Source of the DNA: Rhizobium sp. SEMIA4064
GTDB lineage: Bacteria > Pseudomonadota > Alphaproteobacteria > Rhizobiales > Rhizobiaceae
DNA length: 64,000 bases
Assembly (NCBI RefSeq): GCF_003025035.1
Contig: NZ_PYJN01000019.1
Span: 558,001 to 622,000, forward strand
Direction of reading: 5' to 3'
Of the stretch, positions 1-8,564 are shown in pieces; the stretch's first letter is position 1; each line of letters starts with the position of its first letter. A program made the position numbers and the translations under genes. Under the pieces are notes generated by a model. That model did not search any database. It worked only from the letters and a program-made list of their open reading frames with translations, and was not told where the DNA came from.

Positions 1-841
1 CGACACCACGATCAAATTCGATTTACCGGGCTTCATCATGGTCGGCGTCGGCTGCGTGTTGCTGCAATATGGCATCGAGAATGTCGGTCGGCCGACCATT
101 CCCGTCTGGGCCATCGTCGTCGTTCTTGCCGCTGCCGGCCTGCTTCTCTTCGGCTTCATCCGCTATGCGAAGACGGCGGAATCGCCGGCCGTCGACTTGA
201 CGCTGTTCAAACTGCGCACGTTCCGCGTCGGCACATTGGCCGGCGGCATCTGTCGCGTCGGCCTCAACGGCACGCCCTTCCTGTTGCCGCTGATGCTGCA
301 GGTCGGCTTCGGCTTGAGCCCAATCGTCTCGGGCACGCTGACCTTCGTCAGCGCATTAAGCGCTCTCGCCGTCCGCCCGGTGTCATCGGTGCTGCTACGT
401 CGTTACGGCTTCGACCGCGTGCTGATCTGGAGCGCCATCTTCGGCGCCGCCATCGTTGCCGGCTTCGCCCTGATCGGACCGGAGACGCCGCATTGGTTCA
501 TCATCACCTATGTCTTCGTCTTCGGCCTTGCGCGCGCGGCGCAATTCATGACGTCGAACACTCTCTCCTATTCCGAAACGCCCGCCGCCCAGCTCAGCCG
601 CGCCACCAGCCTCGGCGGCGTGCTGCAACAGTTGAGCGTCAGCTTCGGCGTCTCCATCGCCGCCATGCTGCTCGGCCTGGTCACATTGGATGGATCGGCG
701 CTGACCCCGGAAAAATTCCACCTGGCATTCCTGCTAATGGCCGTGATCCCGCTCCTGGGCCTGCCCGGCTTCCTCATGCTGCGGCCGGAAGACGGCCGAC
801 AGGTCAGCGGCCATTATCGCCAGCCGAAGGAAGCAGCCTGA
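1..841 (+). CDS. MFS drug exporter, DHA2/EmrB type, C-terminal part
   Basis: The reading frame is already open at base 2, so this is the 3' end of a gene that starts outside the window; 279 residues are visible. The piece is very hydrophobic, with about seven likely membrane helices separated by short basic loops, and ends in a polar tail. This fits the second half of a 14-helix DHA2 proton-driven multidrug exporter in the inner membrane. The loop after the second visible helix (AVDLTLFKLRTFRVG) resembles the segment before helix 9 or 10 in EmrB-like proteins. It converges with spoVR, leaving only 12 bases between the two stop codons. The substrate cannot be told. Confidence 0.85.
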   Translation, partial: DTTIKFDLPGFIMVGVGCVLLQYGIENVGRPTIPVWAIVVVLAAAGLLLFGFIRYAKTAESPAVDLTLFKLRTFRVGTLAGGICRVGLNGTPFLLPLMLQVGFGLSPIVSGTLTFVSALSALAVRPVSSVLLRRYGFDRVLIWSAIFGAAIVAGFALIGPETPHWFIITYVFVFGLARAAQFMTSNTLSYSETPAAQLSRATSLGGVLQQLSVSFGVSIAAMLLGLVTLDGSALTPEKFHLAFLLMAVIPLLGLPGFLMLRPEDGRQVSGHYRQPKEAA

Positions 842-853
842 AATCTCGCGCCG

Positions 854-2401
854 TCAGGCGGCAATGGCCGATGGGCGCGGATGGACGAGGTGGTCGCGAA
901 GTACGGCGCCGGAGCGGTCGACCTCCTGCAGCAGCACGTCGTAGCTCCAGAGGTCGGCAAGGTGCTGCAGCACGCGTTTGGCATCCATATCCTCCAGCAG
1001 GCCGCCATTCAGCACCGTATGCTTCAGCATAAGCCGCCGGTCGCCGGCAAGATCGACATCGACGATCTCGATATGCGGATCGATCCAGCCGACATCATAT
1101 TGCCGTGCCAGCTCGCGTCGTATGCGTTTGTAGCCGCGCTCGTCGTGGATTGCGGCCACCAGCAATCCCTCCTCCTCTTCCGGATCGTCCGTGAGGTGGA
1201 ACATGCGCATCTTGCGCATCAGATGCGGGCTGAGGAATTGCGACACGAAGCTCTCGTCACGGTAATTAGCCCAGAGGTCGCGCAGCACCGCCATGGCATC
1301 GCCAGTCCCGGCGATATCCGGAAACCATTGCCGGTCCTCTTCCTTCGGCTTCGTGACGATCCGCTCGATATCCTGCATCATGGCGAAACCGAGCGCGTAA
1401 GGGTTGAAGCCGGAAAAGCGCGGATCGTTGAAGGAAGGCTGGAAGACGACATTGGTGTGCGACTTCAGGAATTCGAGGAAATCGCCGTCGCCAATGCCGC
1501 CAAGCTCGTGCAGCCGCGTCATGATGCGGTAATGCACATAGGTCGCGGTGCCTTCGTTCATGACCTTGGTCTGGCTTTGCGGGTAAAAATATTGCGCCAC
1601 ATGCCGGACGATGCGCAGGATCTCCCGCTGCCAAGGCTTCATCCGCGGCGCCATCTTCTCCAGGAAATAGAGGATATTTTCCTGCGGCAGGCCGGTGAGC
1701 GAGCGCCGGTGTTCCAAATCGAGATCGGGCGCCTTCTTGCCCTTTACGACAGGAACCGTCCGCCAGAGATCGTTGAAAATCCGCTCATCATATTCGCGCC
1801 GCTCGCGCTCGCGCCTTTCCTCGTCGCGCAGATCGAGCGTCTTCTTGCCCGCATAGCGATGGACGCCGTGCGACATCAGCGCATGCGCCGCATCCAGCGT
1901 CCGCTCCACCGCGGAATGGCCATAGCGCTCCTCGCAACGGGCGATATAGCCCTTGGCGAAGTTGAGGTAATCGAGAATACCCTCGGCGTCCGTCCAGAGC
2001 TTGAACAGGTAGTTGTTCTTGAAAAAATGATTGTGCCCAAAGGCAGCGTGGGCAACGACCAGCGCCTGCATCGTCGCCGTATTCTCCTCCATCAGATAGG
2101 AAATACAGGGCGAACTGTTGATGACGATCTCATAGGCAAGCCCGCGCAGACCTTTGCGATAAAAAGCCTCGTGATGAGCGAAATGCTTGCCGAAGGACCA
2201 ATGCTTGTAGAACAGCGGCATGCCGATTGAGGAATAGACGTCGAGCATCTGTTCGGCGGTGATGATCTCGATCTGGTTGGGATAGACATTGAGGCCGAGC
2301 TCGTCGATGGCGATCCGCTCGCAGGCATTGTGGATCCGCTGAATGGTGGCGAAATCCCAGTCCGCACCCTCAAAAAGCCGCTCCATCGATGCCTTTGCCA
2401 T
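854..2401 (-). CDS. SpoVR family protein
   Basis: A 515-residue protein matching the length and composition of the SpoVR family (YcgB in E. coli), rich in Trp, Tyr and His, with no signal peptide or membrane segment, so probably cytoplasmic. The molecular function of the family is unknown. It is commonly found with PrkA and YeaH-type proteins, as here. Its ATG overlaps the TAA stop of the upstream DUF444 gene by one base (TAATG), with GGAG seven bases upstream, which fixes the start and implies translational coupling. It is the last gene of the prkA-yeaH-spoVR operon. Confidence 0.93.
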   Translation of the reverse strand: MAKASMERLFEGADWDFATIQRIHNACERIAIDELGLNVYPNQIEIITAEQMLDVYSSIGMPLFYKHWSFGKHFAHHEAFYRKGLRGLAYEIVINSSPCISYLMEENTATMQALVVAHAAFGHNHFFKNNYLFKLWTDAEGILDYLNFAKGYIARCEERYGHSAVERTLDAAHALMSHGVHRYAGKKTLDLRDEERRERERREYDERIFNDLWRTVPVVKGKKAPDLDLEHRRSLTGLPQENILYFLEKMAPRMKPWQREILRIVRHVAQYFYPQSQTKVMNEGTATYVHYRIMTRLHELGGIGDGDFLEFLKSHTNVVFQPSFNDPRFSGFNPYALGFAMMQDIERIVTKPKEEDRQWFPDIAGTGDAMAVLRDLWANYRDESFVSQFLSPHLMRKMRMFHLTDDPEEEEGLLVAAIHDERGYKRIRRELARQYDVGWIDPHIEIVDVDLAGDRRLMLKHTVLNGGLLEDMDAKRVLQHLADLWSYDVLLQEVDRSGAVLRDHLVHPRPSAIAA

Positions 2402-3672
2402 TATCCGCTCCTGGTTTCCGCCGCCCGGCGCTGAAAGAGATCATGGAAGACGGGGTAGATCTGGCTGCGATCGCTGACGCGGCGCATCGACAGCATGGGC
2501 CACCCCACTTGAATGCGCTCATAGAGCGACCAGAGCGCCGAACCGGAAGAGATCGCGACGCTGCGCGCCTCCCCCACCTCCAGATAGGCGAAATATTGGC
2601 TGACCGGCAGGATGGCGTTGGTGAGCAGCGCCGCCGCCGTCGCATTGTCCGAATAGGCATTGTCGCCATCAGAAGCCTGCGCCGCATAGATGTTCCAGTC
2701 CGACGGCGGGAAACGATCGTGAACGATCCGCCGCATGGCTTCGAGAGCGCTCGACACCTGCGTGCCGCCGGTCGCCGGGCTGCGGAAGAACGTTTCCTCA
2801 TCCACCTCTTCGGCCACGTCCGTATGACGGATGAAGACGATCTCCACACGGCGATACTGCCGCGTCAGGAAGATGTAGAGCAGCATGTAGAAGCGCTTGG
2901 CGAGATCCTTCATATGCTCCGACATCGAACCGGACACATCCATCAGGCAGAACATGACGGCCTGCGCCACCGGCTTTGGCTCATTCTCGAAGCGGCGGTA
3001 GCGGATGTCGATCGGATCGATATAGGGAATGCGCCGGACCTTCGATTCCAGCACCTTGATCTCGGCCTCGAGCGCGGCGCGGCGTTCTTCATCCGTGCAT
3101 TCGGCCGCCTCCGCAATAAGCTCGGCGACCGTCTCGGGCTTCGGACGGTGCAGCGCCACGCGCCGCATCATCGCGAGCCGCATGGTACGGTTGATAGCAA
3201 GATTGGCCGGCGATCCCGTCACCGAATAGCCTGACCGTACCGGATTGGGCTGATCGGTCGTCGTCAGCCGCCTCTTGGCAAGATCGGGAAGTTCAAGGTC
3301 GTCGAGGAAAAGATCGAGGAATTCTTCGCGGGTCAGGATGAAGCGGAAGGCGTCTTCGCCGCTGCCCTCGCCGCCGGCCCGCCCTCTGCCGCCGCCGCTC
3401 TCCGGCCGCGGCAGAATATCGCCTTCTAGGAAGTCCTTATTGCCGGGAAGTATGTGCTCATGCAGGCCCTCTGGGCCGCGATGGAACCGGGGTTCCTCGG
3501 TTCCATCGAGGGGAATGCTGATCTCGCCGCCCTTCAGAATGTCCTGAATGTCGCGATTTTGAGAGGATTCATAGACCGCTCTCTGCACCAGCGCTTTTGC
3601 TCTTCGCAAAAACCGTTGACGATTTTCTAGACTTTTGCCGCCTGGATTCAGGCGCCGGTCAACAATGTGCAT
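2401..3672 (-). CDS. YeaH/YhbH family protein (DUF444)
   Basis: This 423-residue protein begins MHIVDRRLNPGGKSLENRQR, a typical DUF444 start. A glycine- and acid-rich flexible linker lies at about residues 91-106. A von Willebrand factor A-like fold follows with a MIDAS-type DVSGSM motif at 245-250. In E. coli the homologue YeaH works with the kinase YeaG (PrkA) in the nutrient-stress and stationary-phase response; its biochemical role is unresolved. It lies 18 bases downstream of prkA and overlaps spoVR, so the three genes form one transcript. No membrane segment is seen. Confidence 0.93.
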   Translation of the reverse strand: MHIVDRRLNPGGKSLENRQRFLRRAKALVQRAVYESSQNRDIQDILKGGEISIPLDGTEEPRFHRGPEGLHEHILPGNKDFLEGDILPRPESGGGRGRAGGEGSGEDAFRFILTREEFLDLFLDDLELPDLAKRRLTTTDQPNPVRSGYSVTGSPANLAINRTMRLAMMRRVALHRPKPETVAELIAEAAECTDEERRAALEAEIKVLESKVRRIPYIDPIDIRYRRFENEPKPVAQAVMFCLMDVSGSMSEHMKDLAKRFYMLLYIFLTRQYRRVEIVFIRHTDVAEEVDEETFFRSPATGGTQVSSALEAMRRIVHDRFPPSDWNIYAAQASDGDNAYSDNATAAALLTNAILPVSQYFAYLEVGEARSVAISSGSALWSLYERIQVGWPMLSMRRVSDRSQIYPVFHDLFQRRAAETRSG

Positions 3673-3690
3673 TCCTTCTTCCTTGGTGGC

Positions 3691-5637
3691 TCATCCTGCC
3701 TGTTTCACACGCATGTACCATTCCACAAGCCGCCGAACCTGACGCTCGGTATAGCCGCGCGCCATCATGCGTTCGACGAATTCGCCATGTTTCTTTTCCG
3801 TCTCGCCATCCTTCTTGGATCCGAACGAGATCACCGGCAGGAGGTCCTCGACCTGGGAGAACATTCGCTTTTCGATGACTTCGCGAATCTTCTCGTAACT
3901 GGTCCAGGACGGATTCTTACCGCCGTGGCTTGCCCGCGCCCGCAGGCAGAATTTCACAATCTCGTTGCGGAAGTCCTTGGGATTGGCGATACCCGCCGGC
4001 TTTTCGATCTTGGTCAGTTCCTGGTTGAGAAGCTCTCGGTCCAGAAGCTGGCCGGTATCCGGGTCCTTGAAATCGACATCCTCGATCCAGGCATCGGCGT
4101 AATCGACATAACGGTCAAAGAGATTCTGGCCGTAATCCGCATAGGATTCCAGATAGGCCTTTTGAATCTCATGTCCAATAAATTCCGCGTAGCGCGGTCC
4201 AAGCTCGCTCTTGATGAACTCGATGTAGAGCTTCTCGGTTTCGAGCGGCAGTTGCTCGCGGCGGATCGCCTGCTCCAGCATATACATCAGATGCACCGGA
4301 TCGGCGCCGATCTCAGTCGTATCGTAGTTGAAGGTTGCCGCCAGCACCTTGAAGGCGAAGCGGGTCGAAGCCCCATCCATGCCTTCGTCGACACCGGCCG
4401 CATCGCGATACTCCTGCACGCTGCGCGCCCTCGGATCGGTCTCCTTCAGGCTCTCGCCGTCATAGACCCGAAGCTTGGAGAAGGCCGTCGAGTTCTCGTG
4501 CTTGGCAAGCCTTGTGAGAACCGTGAAGCGGGCAAGCGTCTCCAGCGTCGACGGCGCGCAGGGTGCGTCGCTGAGCTCGGATTCCTCGATCAGCTTGTCG
4601 TAGATCTTCTGCTCTTCGGTGACCCGCAGGCAATAAGGCACCTTCACGACGCAGATGCGGTCGATGAAGGCCTCATTGTTTTTGTTAGCCTTGAAGGTCT
4701 GCCATTCCGACTCGTTCGAGTGGGCCAGAATGATGCCCGAGAAGGGAATGGCGCCGATATTCTCAGTGCCGATATAATTGCTCTCCTGCGTCGCCGTCAG
4801 CAGCGGATGCAGCATCTTGATCGGCGCCTTGAACATCTCGACGAATTCGAGAATACCCTGGTTGGCACGATTGAGTGCACCGGAATAGCTGTAGGCGTCG
4901 GGATCGTTCTGCGCGAGACTTTCGAGCTTGCGGATATCGACCTTGCCGACCAGCGAGGAAATATCCTGGTTGTTTTCATCACCCGGCTCGGTCTTGGCGA
5001 CGGCGATTTGTCGCAGCCTGGACGGCTGTATCCTGACCACTCGGAAACGGGAAATGTCGCCCTCGAACTCTTCCAGCCGCTTCAGACACCACGGGCTCAT
5101 CAGCCCGGTCAGACGCCGGCGCGGAATGCCGTAGCGCTCTTCGACCATCGGTCCCATGGACACGGGATCAAAAACGCTGAGCGGGCTTTCGAACACCGGA
5201 CTGAGCTCGTTGCCGGCCTTCAGCACATAGATGGGGTGGACTTCCATCAGCGACTTCAGCCGCTCGGCAAGCGAGGATTTACCTCCGCCGACAGGGCCGA
5301 GCAGATAGAGGATCTGCTTGCGCTCTTCCAGCCCTTGCGCTGCATGGCGGAAGAAGGCGACGATGCGTTCGATTGTCTCTTCCATACCGAAGAAGCCCGA
5401 AAAAGCCGGATAGGTCCGGATGGTTCGGTTCATAAAGATACGCCCGAGGCGGGTATCCTTGGCCGTATCGATCAGCAGTGGTTCACCCATTGCGGCCAGC
5501 AGGCGCTCAGACGCATTGGCGTACATGAGCGGATCGTCCCGGCACGCATCCAGGTATTCAGAGAATGACATCTCGACTTCGCGCCGTGCTTCGAAAGAAC
5601 GGGCGAACGTGTTGAATAGCACATCGTTGTTTAACAT
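3691..5637 (-). CDS. prkA: PrkA family serine protein kinase / AAA+ ATPase
   Basis: The protein has 648 residues when started at MLNNDVLFNTF. An in-frame start 17 codons upstream exists, but those codons do not look like PrkA. A Walker A motif GPVGGGKS lies at about 114-121 in an AAA-like N-terminal domain. The C-terminal half carries the PrkA kinase-like region. The family (YeaG in E. coli, PrkA in Bacillus) acts in starvation and stress signalling, and recent work on homologues reports AAA+ protease-like activity, so 'kinase' is partly a historical label. It is the first gene of the operon with the DUF444 and SpoVR genes. Confidence 0.93.
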   Translation of the reverse strand: MLNNDVLFNTFARSFEARREVEMSFSEYLDACRDDPLMYANASERLLAAMGEPLLIDTAKDTRLGRIFMNRTIRTYPAFSGFFGMEETIERIVAFFRHAAQGLEERKQILYLLGPVGGGKSSLAERLKSLMEVHPIYVLKAGNELSPVFESPLSVFDPVSMGPMVEERYGIPRRRLTGLMSPWCLKRLEEFEGDISRFRVVRIQPSRLRQIAVAKTEPGDENNQDISSLVGKVDIRKLESLAQNDPDAYSYSGALNRANQGILEFVEMFKAPIKMLHPLLTATQESNYIGTENIGAIPFSGIILAHSNESEWQTFKANKNNEAFIDRICVVKVPYCLRVTEEQKIYDKLIEESELSDAPCAPSTLETLARFTVLTRLAKHENSTAFSKLRVYDGESLKETDPRARSVQEYRDAAGVDEGMDGASTRFAFKVLAATFNYDTTEIGADPVHLMYMLEQAIRREQLPLETEKLYIEFIKSELGPRYAEFIGHEIQKAYLESYADYGQNLFDRYVDYADAWIEDVDFKDPDTGQLLDRELLNQELTKIEKPAGIANPKDFRNEIVKFCLRARASHGGKNPSWTSYEKIREVIEKRMFSQVEDLLPVISFGSKKDGETEKKHGEFVERMMARGYTERQVRRLVEWYMRVKQAG

Positions 5638-6100
5638 GGCGCCTCGATAGCTTGCTATTGCAATAAACGCCGGACTTAACGGGATCACTTCCCGCTAGTA
5701 TCTAAGGTGCGGTAATACTCGCTTCGAATCAATAGGTGACCCTTCAATAATTCGTACGCTTCATTGCATTGGCCATCAATATCTTGAAAGGTTCTTTCAC
5801 CGGAATTAATAATGAATACCTCTAAAGTTGCGGCGTTTTCCGAAATCTCCACCATTAGACGCGATTGACAGCCCCCGCAAAAGCGCGAGCCAGGCTCGCC
5901 CTTTCTGATGGCCCGAAGCCGCGATATTCCGCTTGAAACGGAATGAAAATTCAGAATGGGAAACTGAAGTACAAGCTCGGCCGCGTCGCCGGCCACTTGC
6001 CAGACGGAAATGCGTCAGGGATTGCCGCTGCCCATGAGCGGCGCGCGTTATAGCCGCTAGGGCATCCGCAAACTACGATGATCTCAAGAGGAAGTAAGAA
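5638..6100. other. Intergenic region between prkA and tRNA-Phe
   Basis: About 460 bases that look poorer in GC than their surroundings. A 103-codon open frame on the minus strand (5685-5996) starts at GTG without a clear ribosome-binding site and has no recognisable domain. I regard it as non-coding. The prkA promoter should lie here, but I could not assign convincing -35/-10 boxes. Confidence 0.5.
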
Positions 6101-6176
6101 TGGTGCCCAGGACCGGAATCGAACCAGTGACACGCGGATTTTCAATCCGCTGCTCTACCAACTGAGCTACCTGGGC
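6101..6176 (-). tRNA. tRNA-Phe (GAA)
   Basis: Read on the minus strand this is a complete 76-base cloverleaf with encoded CCA. The acceptor stem GCCCAGG pairs with CCTGGGC, and the D-loop region is AGCTCAGTTGGTAGAGC. The anticodon stem GCGGA/TCCGC holds the loop TTGAAAA, giving anticodon GAA. The T-loop is GGTTCGATTCC. It closely follows the bacterial tRNA-Phe consensus. Confidence 0.97.
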
Positions 6177-6360
6177 ATCCTTGCTTCACGCTGATCGAAA
6201 GGTCTTGGAAGACCCTGGGCGGTTGGTTCGCCCCGGAAGCGAGCGGGGTTATAGCATCTTGTTCGCCCATGTCCAGCCGCAAATGACTCTTTTTTGACAG
6301 GAAATGGATTTTTGACAATTCGCAAATGAAATGAATGGCTTCGACGAAATGGCGAAGCGC

Positions 6361-6570
6361 CTATTCCTCGTCGGAGGCCTTGGTCTCGTCTTCGGCAACG
6401 GGAATGGCATAGGCGCCGTTCAGCCACCGCGACAGATCGAGCGAGCGGCAACGATCCGAACAGAAGGGATAATGCTCGCGCACCGAGGGTCGCCCGCATT
6501 CGGCGCAGGCCCGCGTCTTGCGCAGCGGCTCGATCTTTGCCCCTACCTTGATCCTGTCATCGTCCGCCAT
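6361..6570 (-). CDS. yacG: DNA gyrase inhibitor YacG
   Basis: A 69-residue zinc-binding protein. It has a CAEC knuckle and a CSDRC knuckle, the CX2C...CX3C pattern of YacG, followed by the conserved DLSRWLNGAYAIP segment and an acidic tail. YacG binds the GyrB C-terminal region and blocks gyrase in E. coli. I chose the ATG at MADDDRIKV, since AGGAAG lies about ten bases upstream; an earlier in-frame ATG at 6591 has no ribosome-binding site and would overlap maf. It follows maf by five bases, a gene order common in rhizobia. Confidence 0.93.
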   Translation of the reverse strand: MADDDRIKVGAKIEPLRKTRACAECGRPSVREHYPFCSDRCRSLDLSRWLNGAYAIPVAEDETKASDEE

Positions 6571-6575
6571 GACGA

Positions 6576-7196
6576 TTATCCTTCCTGCCATTCCGCGTAG
6601 ACGTCGAATCCTTCGCCCGCGAGAAGCAGCATGGTTTCATAAAGTGGCAATCCAACGACATTCGTATAGGAGCCGATCAGCTTCTGCACGAAGGAGCCCG
6701 CAAGCCCCTGTATGCCGTAAGCGCCGGCCTTGCCTCGCCACTGGCCAGAGGCGAGGTACATGTCGATATCCTTGCCGGACAGCCGCTTGAAGCGGACCTT
6801 GGTCTCGACCACCTTCTGGCGCAGCTTGCGGTCCGGCGTGATAAGGCAGATGCCGGTATAGACGACATGGCTGCGGCCGGAGAGCAGATGCAGCGCCGAA
6901 GACGCCTCGTCGACGAATTCCGCTTTCGGCAGAATCCGCCGGCCGACGGCGACGACCGTATCGGCGGCAAGGATATAGCTTCCCTGCCAGGCGACATCGC
7001 CCTTCACCGCCGCGAACGCCGCCTCGCTTTTTTCCGCCGAAAGCCGGCGCGCCAGCGAGCGCGGGTGTTCCGACTTCTTCGGAGCCTCGTCGATATCCAT
7101 GGGCATCAGGCGCACCGGTTCGATCCCCGCCTGATGCAGGAGGTCGACGCGGCGCGGCGATCCGGAGGCCAGTATCAGCTTGTGTTTCAGCGCCAT
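6576..7196 (-). CDS. maf: Maf-like nucleoside triphosphate pyrophosphatase
   Basis: A 206-residue protein starting [20 protein letters not shown], which contains the Maf signature SxSPRR of the nucleotide-binding loop. The catalytic-region motif AADTVVAV lies near residue 77, with [11 protein letters not shown] and [10 protein letters not shown] further on, all typical. Maf enzymes hydrolyse non-canonical or pyrimidine nucleoside triphosphates to monophosphates, which limits their incorporation into nucleic acids. The gene lies between infA and yacG on the same strand. The subfamily (dTTP/UTP or m7GTP specific) cannot be settled by eye. Confidence 0.94.
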   Translation of the reverse strand: MALKHKLILASGSPRRVDLLHQAGIEPVRLMPMDIDEAPKKSEHPRSLARRLSAEKSEAAFAAVKGDVAWQGSYILAADTVVAVGRRILPKAEFVDEASSALHLLSGRSHVVYTGICLITPDRKLRQKVVETKVRFKRLSGKDIDMYLASGQWRGKAGAYGIQGLAGSFVQKLIGSYTNVVGLPLYETMLLLAGEGFDVYAEWQEG

Positions 7197-7253
7197 AAAA
7201 CCTCGACCGTGACAGGCGGCAAACGGAGGGCAGGCTCGGATGCGAGCTGCGGA

Positions 7254-7472
7254 CTACTTGAAACGATAGGTGATGCGGCCCTTGGTCAGGTCGTAAGGGG
7301 TCATTTCCACGAGCACCTTGTCGCCGGCGAGAACGCGGATACGGTTCTTGCGCATGCGGCCGGCGGTGTGAGCGATGATCTCATGCTCATTTTCCAGCTT
7401 CACGCGGAAGGTTGCATTCGGCAGCAATTCGGTGACGACACCGGGAAATTCAAGGACTTCTTCTTTCGGCAT
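7254..7472 (-). CDS. infA: Translation initiation factor IF-1
   Basis: A 72-residue S1-like OB-fold protein. The start [13 protein letters not shown], the segment [12 protein letters not shown] and the end [12 protein letters not shown] are diagnostic of IF-1. IF-1 binds the ribosomal A site and assists IF-2 and IF-3 in initiation. Two upstream in-frame ATG codons would add 13 residues not found in IF-1, so the start before PKEEVLEF was chosen. It sits upstream of maf in the conserved rhizobial order. Confidence 0.97.
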   Translation of the reverse strand: MPKEEVLEFPGVVTELLPNATFRVKLENEHEIIAHTAGRMRKNRIRVLAGDKVLVEMTPYDLTKGRITYRFK

Positions 7473-7614
7473 TAAAGCTTCTTTTCCTGTGGGGTTGATG
7501 CCGGCGTCCATGACAAAAAGTAAGGCCGCCGGAAATTTGCGCGGAAACTACACAATCGCCACGGTTTTGTGAACCTCGTTGATAAGGCTTTCTGCATTTG
7601 TTTAACGCGATACT

Positions 7615-8091
7615 CTAAAGAGAGCCGCGACGCTCGACCAATCGGCTTTCGATCAGGCCGAGAAGATGGTCTCTCACCTCCCGATAGGCATTGAGGATCT
7701 GCTCGCGCGTGCCGCCGGCGACCGAGGGATCGATGGTCGGCCAATAGATGACGTCGATGGCATTCGCGCGCGTCAGTTCCAGGGCGGCATGATGCGCTTC
7801 GGGAGAAAGCGTGATGATGACATCGAAGAAATCATCCTCCAGCTCCTCCAGCGTCTGCGGCTGCCGCCGCCCGAGCGACAGACCGATTTCGCCGAGGACG
7901 ACATCGACGAAGGGATTGCGCTCACCGGCGCGAACGCCCGCCGAGGCAACATAGGTGCCCTGCGGCAGCATTCCGCGCGCGATCGCCTCGGCCATCGGCG
8001 AGCGGATGGTGTTGAGCCCGCACATGAAGAGAATGGCGCCCGGCGGCTTTCCATGGTGTTCGATGGCTTTCGGCTGTTCCATCGCCGTCAC
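7615..8091 (-). CDS. Low-molecular-weight phosphatase family protein
   Basis: A 158-residue protein with the P-loop CGLNTIR (CX5R) near residues 24-30, following the strand GAILFM, and the segment ASAGVRAGE. This is the fold of low-molecular-weight protein tyrosine phosphatases and arsenate reductases. A DP pair near the C-terminus (WPTIDPS) could supply the general acid Asp. Its ATG overlaps the UPF0262 stop codon (ATGA), so the two are translationally coupled. The substrate is unknown; arsenate reduction is possible but nothing nearby supports it. Confidence 0.85.
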   Translation of the reverse strand: MTAMEQPKAIEHHGKPPGAILFMCGLNTIRSPMAEAIARGMLPQGTYVASAGVRAGERNPFVDVVLGEIGLSLGRRQPQTLEELEDDFFDVIITLSPEAHHAALELTRANAIDVIYWPTIDPSVAGGTREQILNAYREVRDHLLGLIESRLVERRGSL

Positions 8092-8561
8092 CCGCGCCAG
8101 TAGAGCACGCAGACGAGTGTGAAGAGCCGGCGGGCCGTATCGAAATCCACGATGATCTTGCCCTTCAGCCGCTCCATCAGCGTCCTCGAGCCCTCATTGT
8201 GAATGCCGCGGCGGCCCATGTCGATCGCCTCGATGCGGCTGGGGGTGGCCGAGCGAATAGCCTCGTAATAGCTTTCGCAGATCATGAAGTAGTCCTTCAC
8301 GATCCGGCGGAACGGCGTCAGCGACAGGATATGGGTGGCAACGACGCCCCCCGCTTCCGTGCGGATATCGAAGACCAGCTTCTGATCGACCAGGGACAGG
8401 TTGAGCCGGTAAGGCCCGCCGCCATGGCCGACGGGTTCGAAACTGTTTTCCTCGATCAGGTCGAAAATCGCGACGGCACGCTCATGCTCGACATCGGGCG
8501 TCGAACGGCCGATCGTGTCGTCCAGGACCACATCGCTCAGCCGGAAGACGCTGTCAGTCAT
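8088..8561 (-). CDS. UPF0262 family protein
   Basis: A 157-residue soluble protein of the UPF0262 family, which is largely confined to alphaproteobacteria. Recognisable stretches are [18 protein letters not shown] near the start and [20 protein letters not shown] near the end. No catalytic motif is evident and no function is known. It starts three bases after the hisD stop and overlaps the next gene by four bases, so it is probably co-expressed with hisD and the phosphatase. Confidence 0.9.
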   Translation of the reverse strand: MTDSVFRLSDVVLDDTIGRSTPDVEHERAVAIFDLIEENSFEPVGHGGGPYRLNLSLVDQKLVFDIRTEAGGVVATHILSLTPFRRIVKDYFMICESYYEAIRSATPSRIEAIDMGRRGIHNEGSRTLMERLKGKIIVDFDTARRLFTLVCVLYWRG

Positions 8562-8564
8562 GCC

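Noticed and set aside
3667..5568. Long plus-strand open frame of 633 codons opposite prkA
   Set aside because: It lies entirely antisense to prkA, whose motifs are clear. Its composition (Leu, Arg, Ile, Gly, Asp rich) is that of the reverse strand of a high-GC gene.
5638..5760. EcfG-type promoter (GGAAC-N16-CGTT) upstream of prkA
   Set aside because: A GGGAAG and a CGTT occur on the minus strand, but the first box is off consensus and the spacing is too long to trust.
5685..5996. 103-codon minus-strand frame upstream of prkA
   Set aside because: GTG start without a ribosome-binding site, no domain, and a position where the prkA promoter should be. A short real gene cannot be fully excluded.
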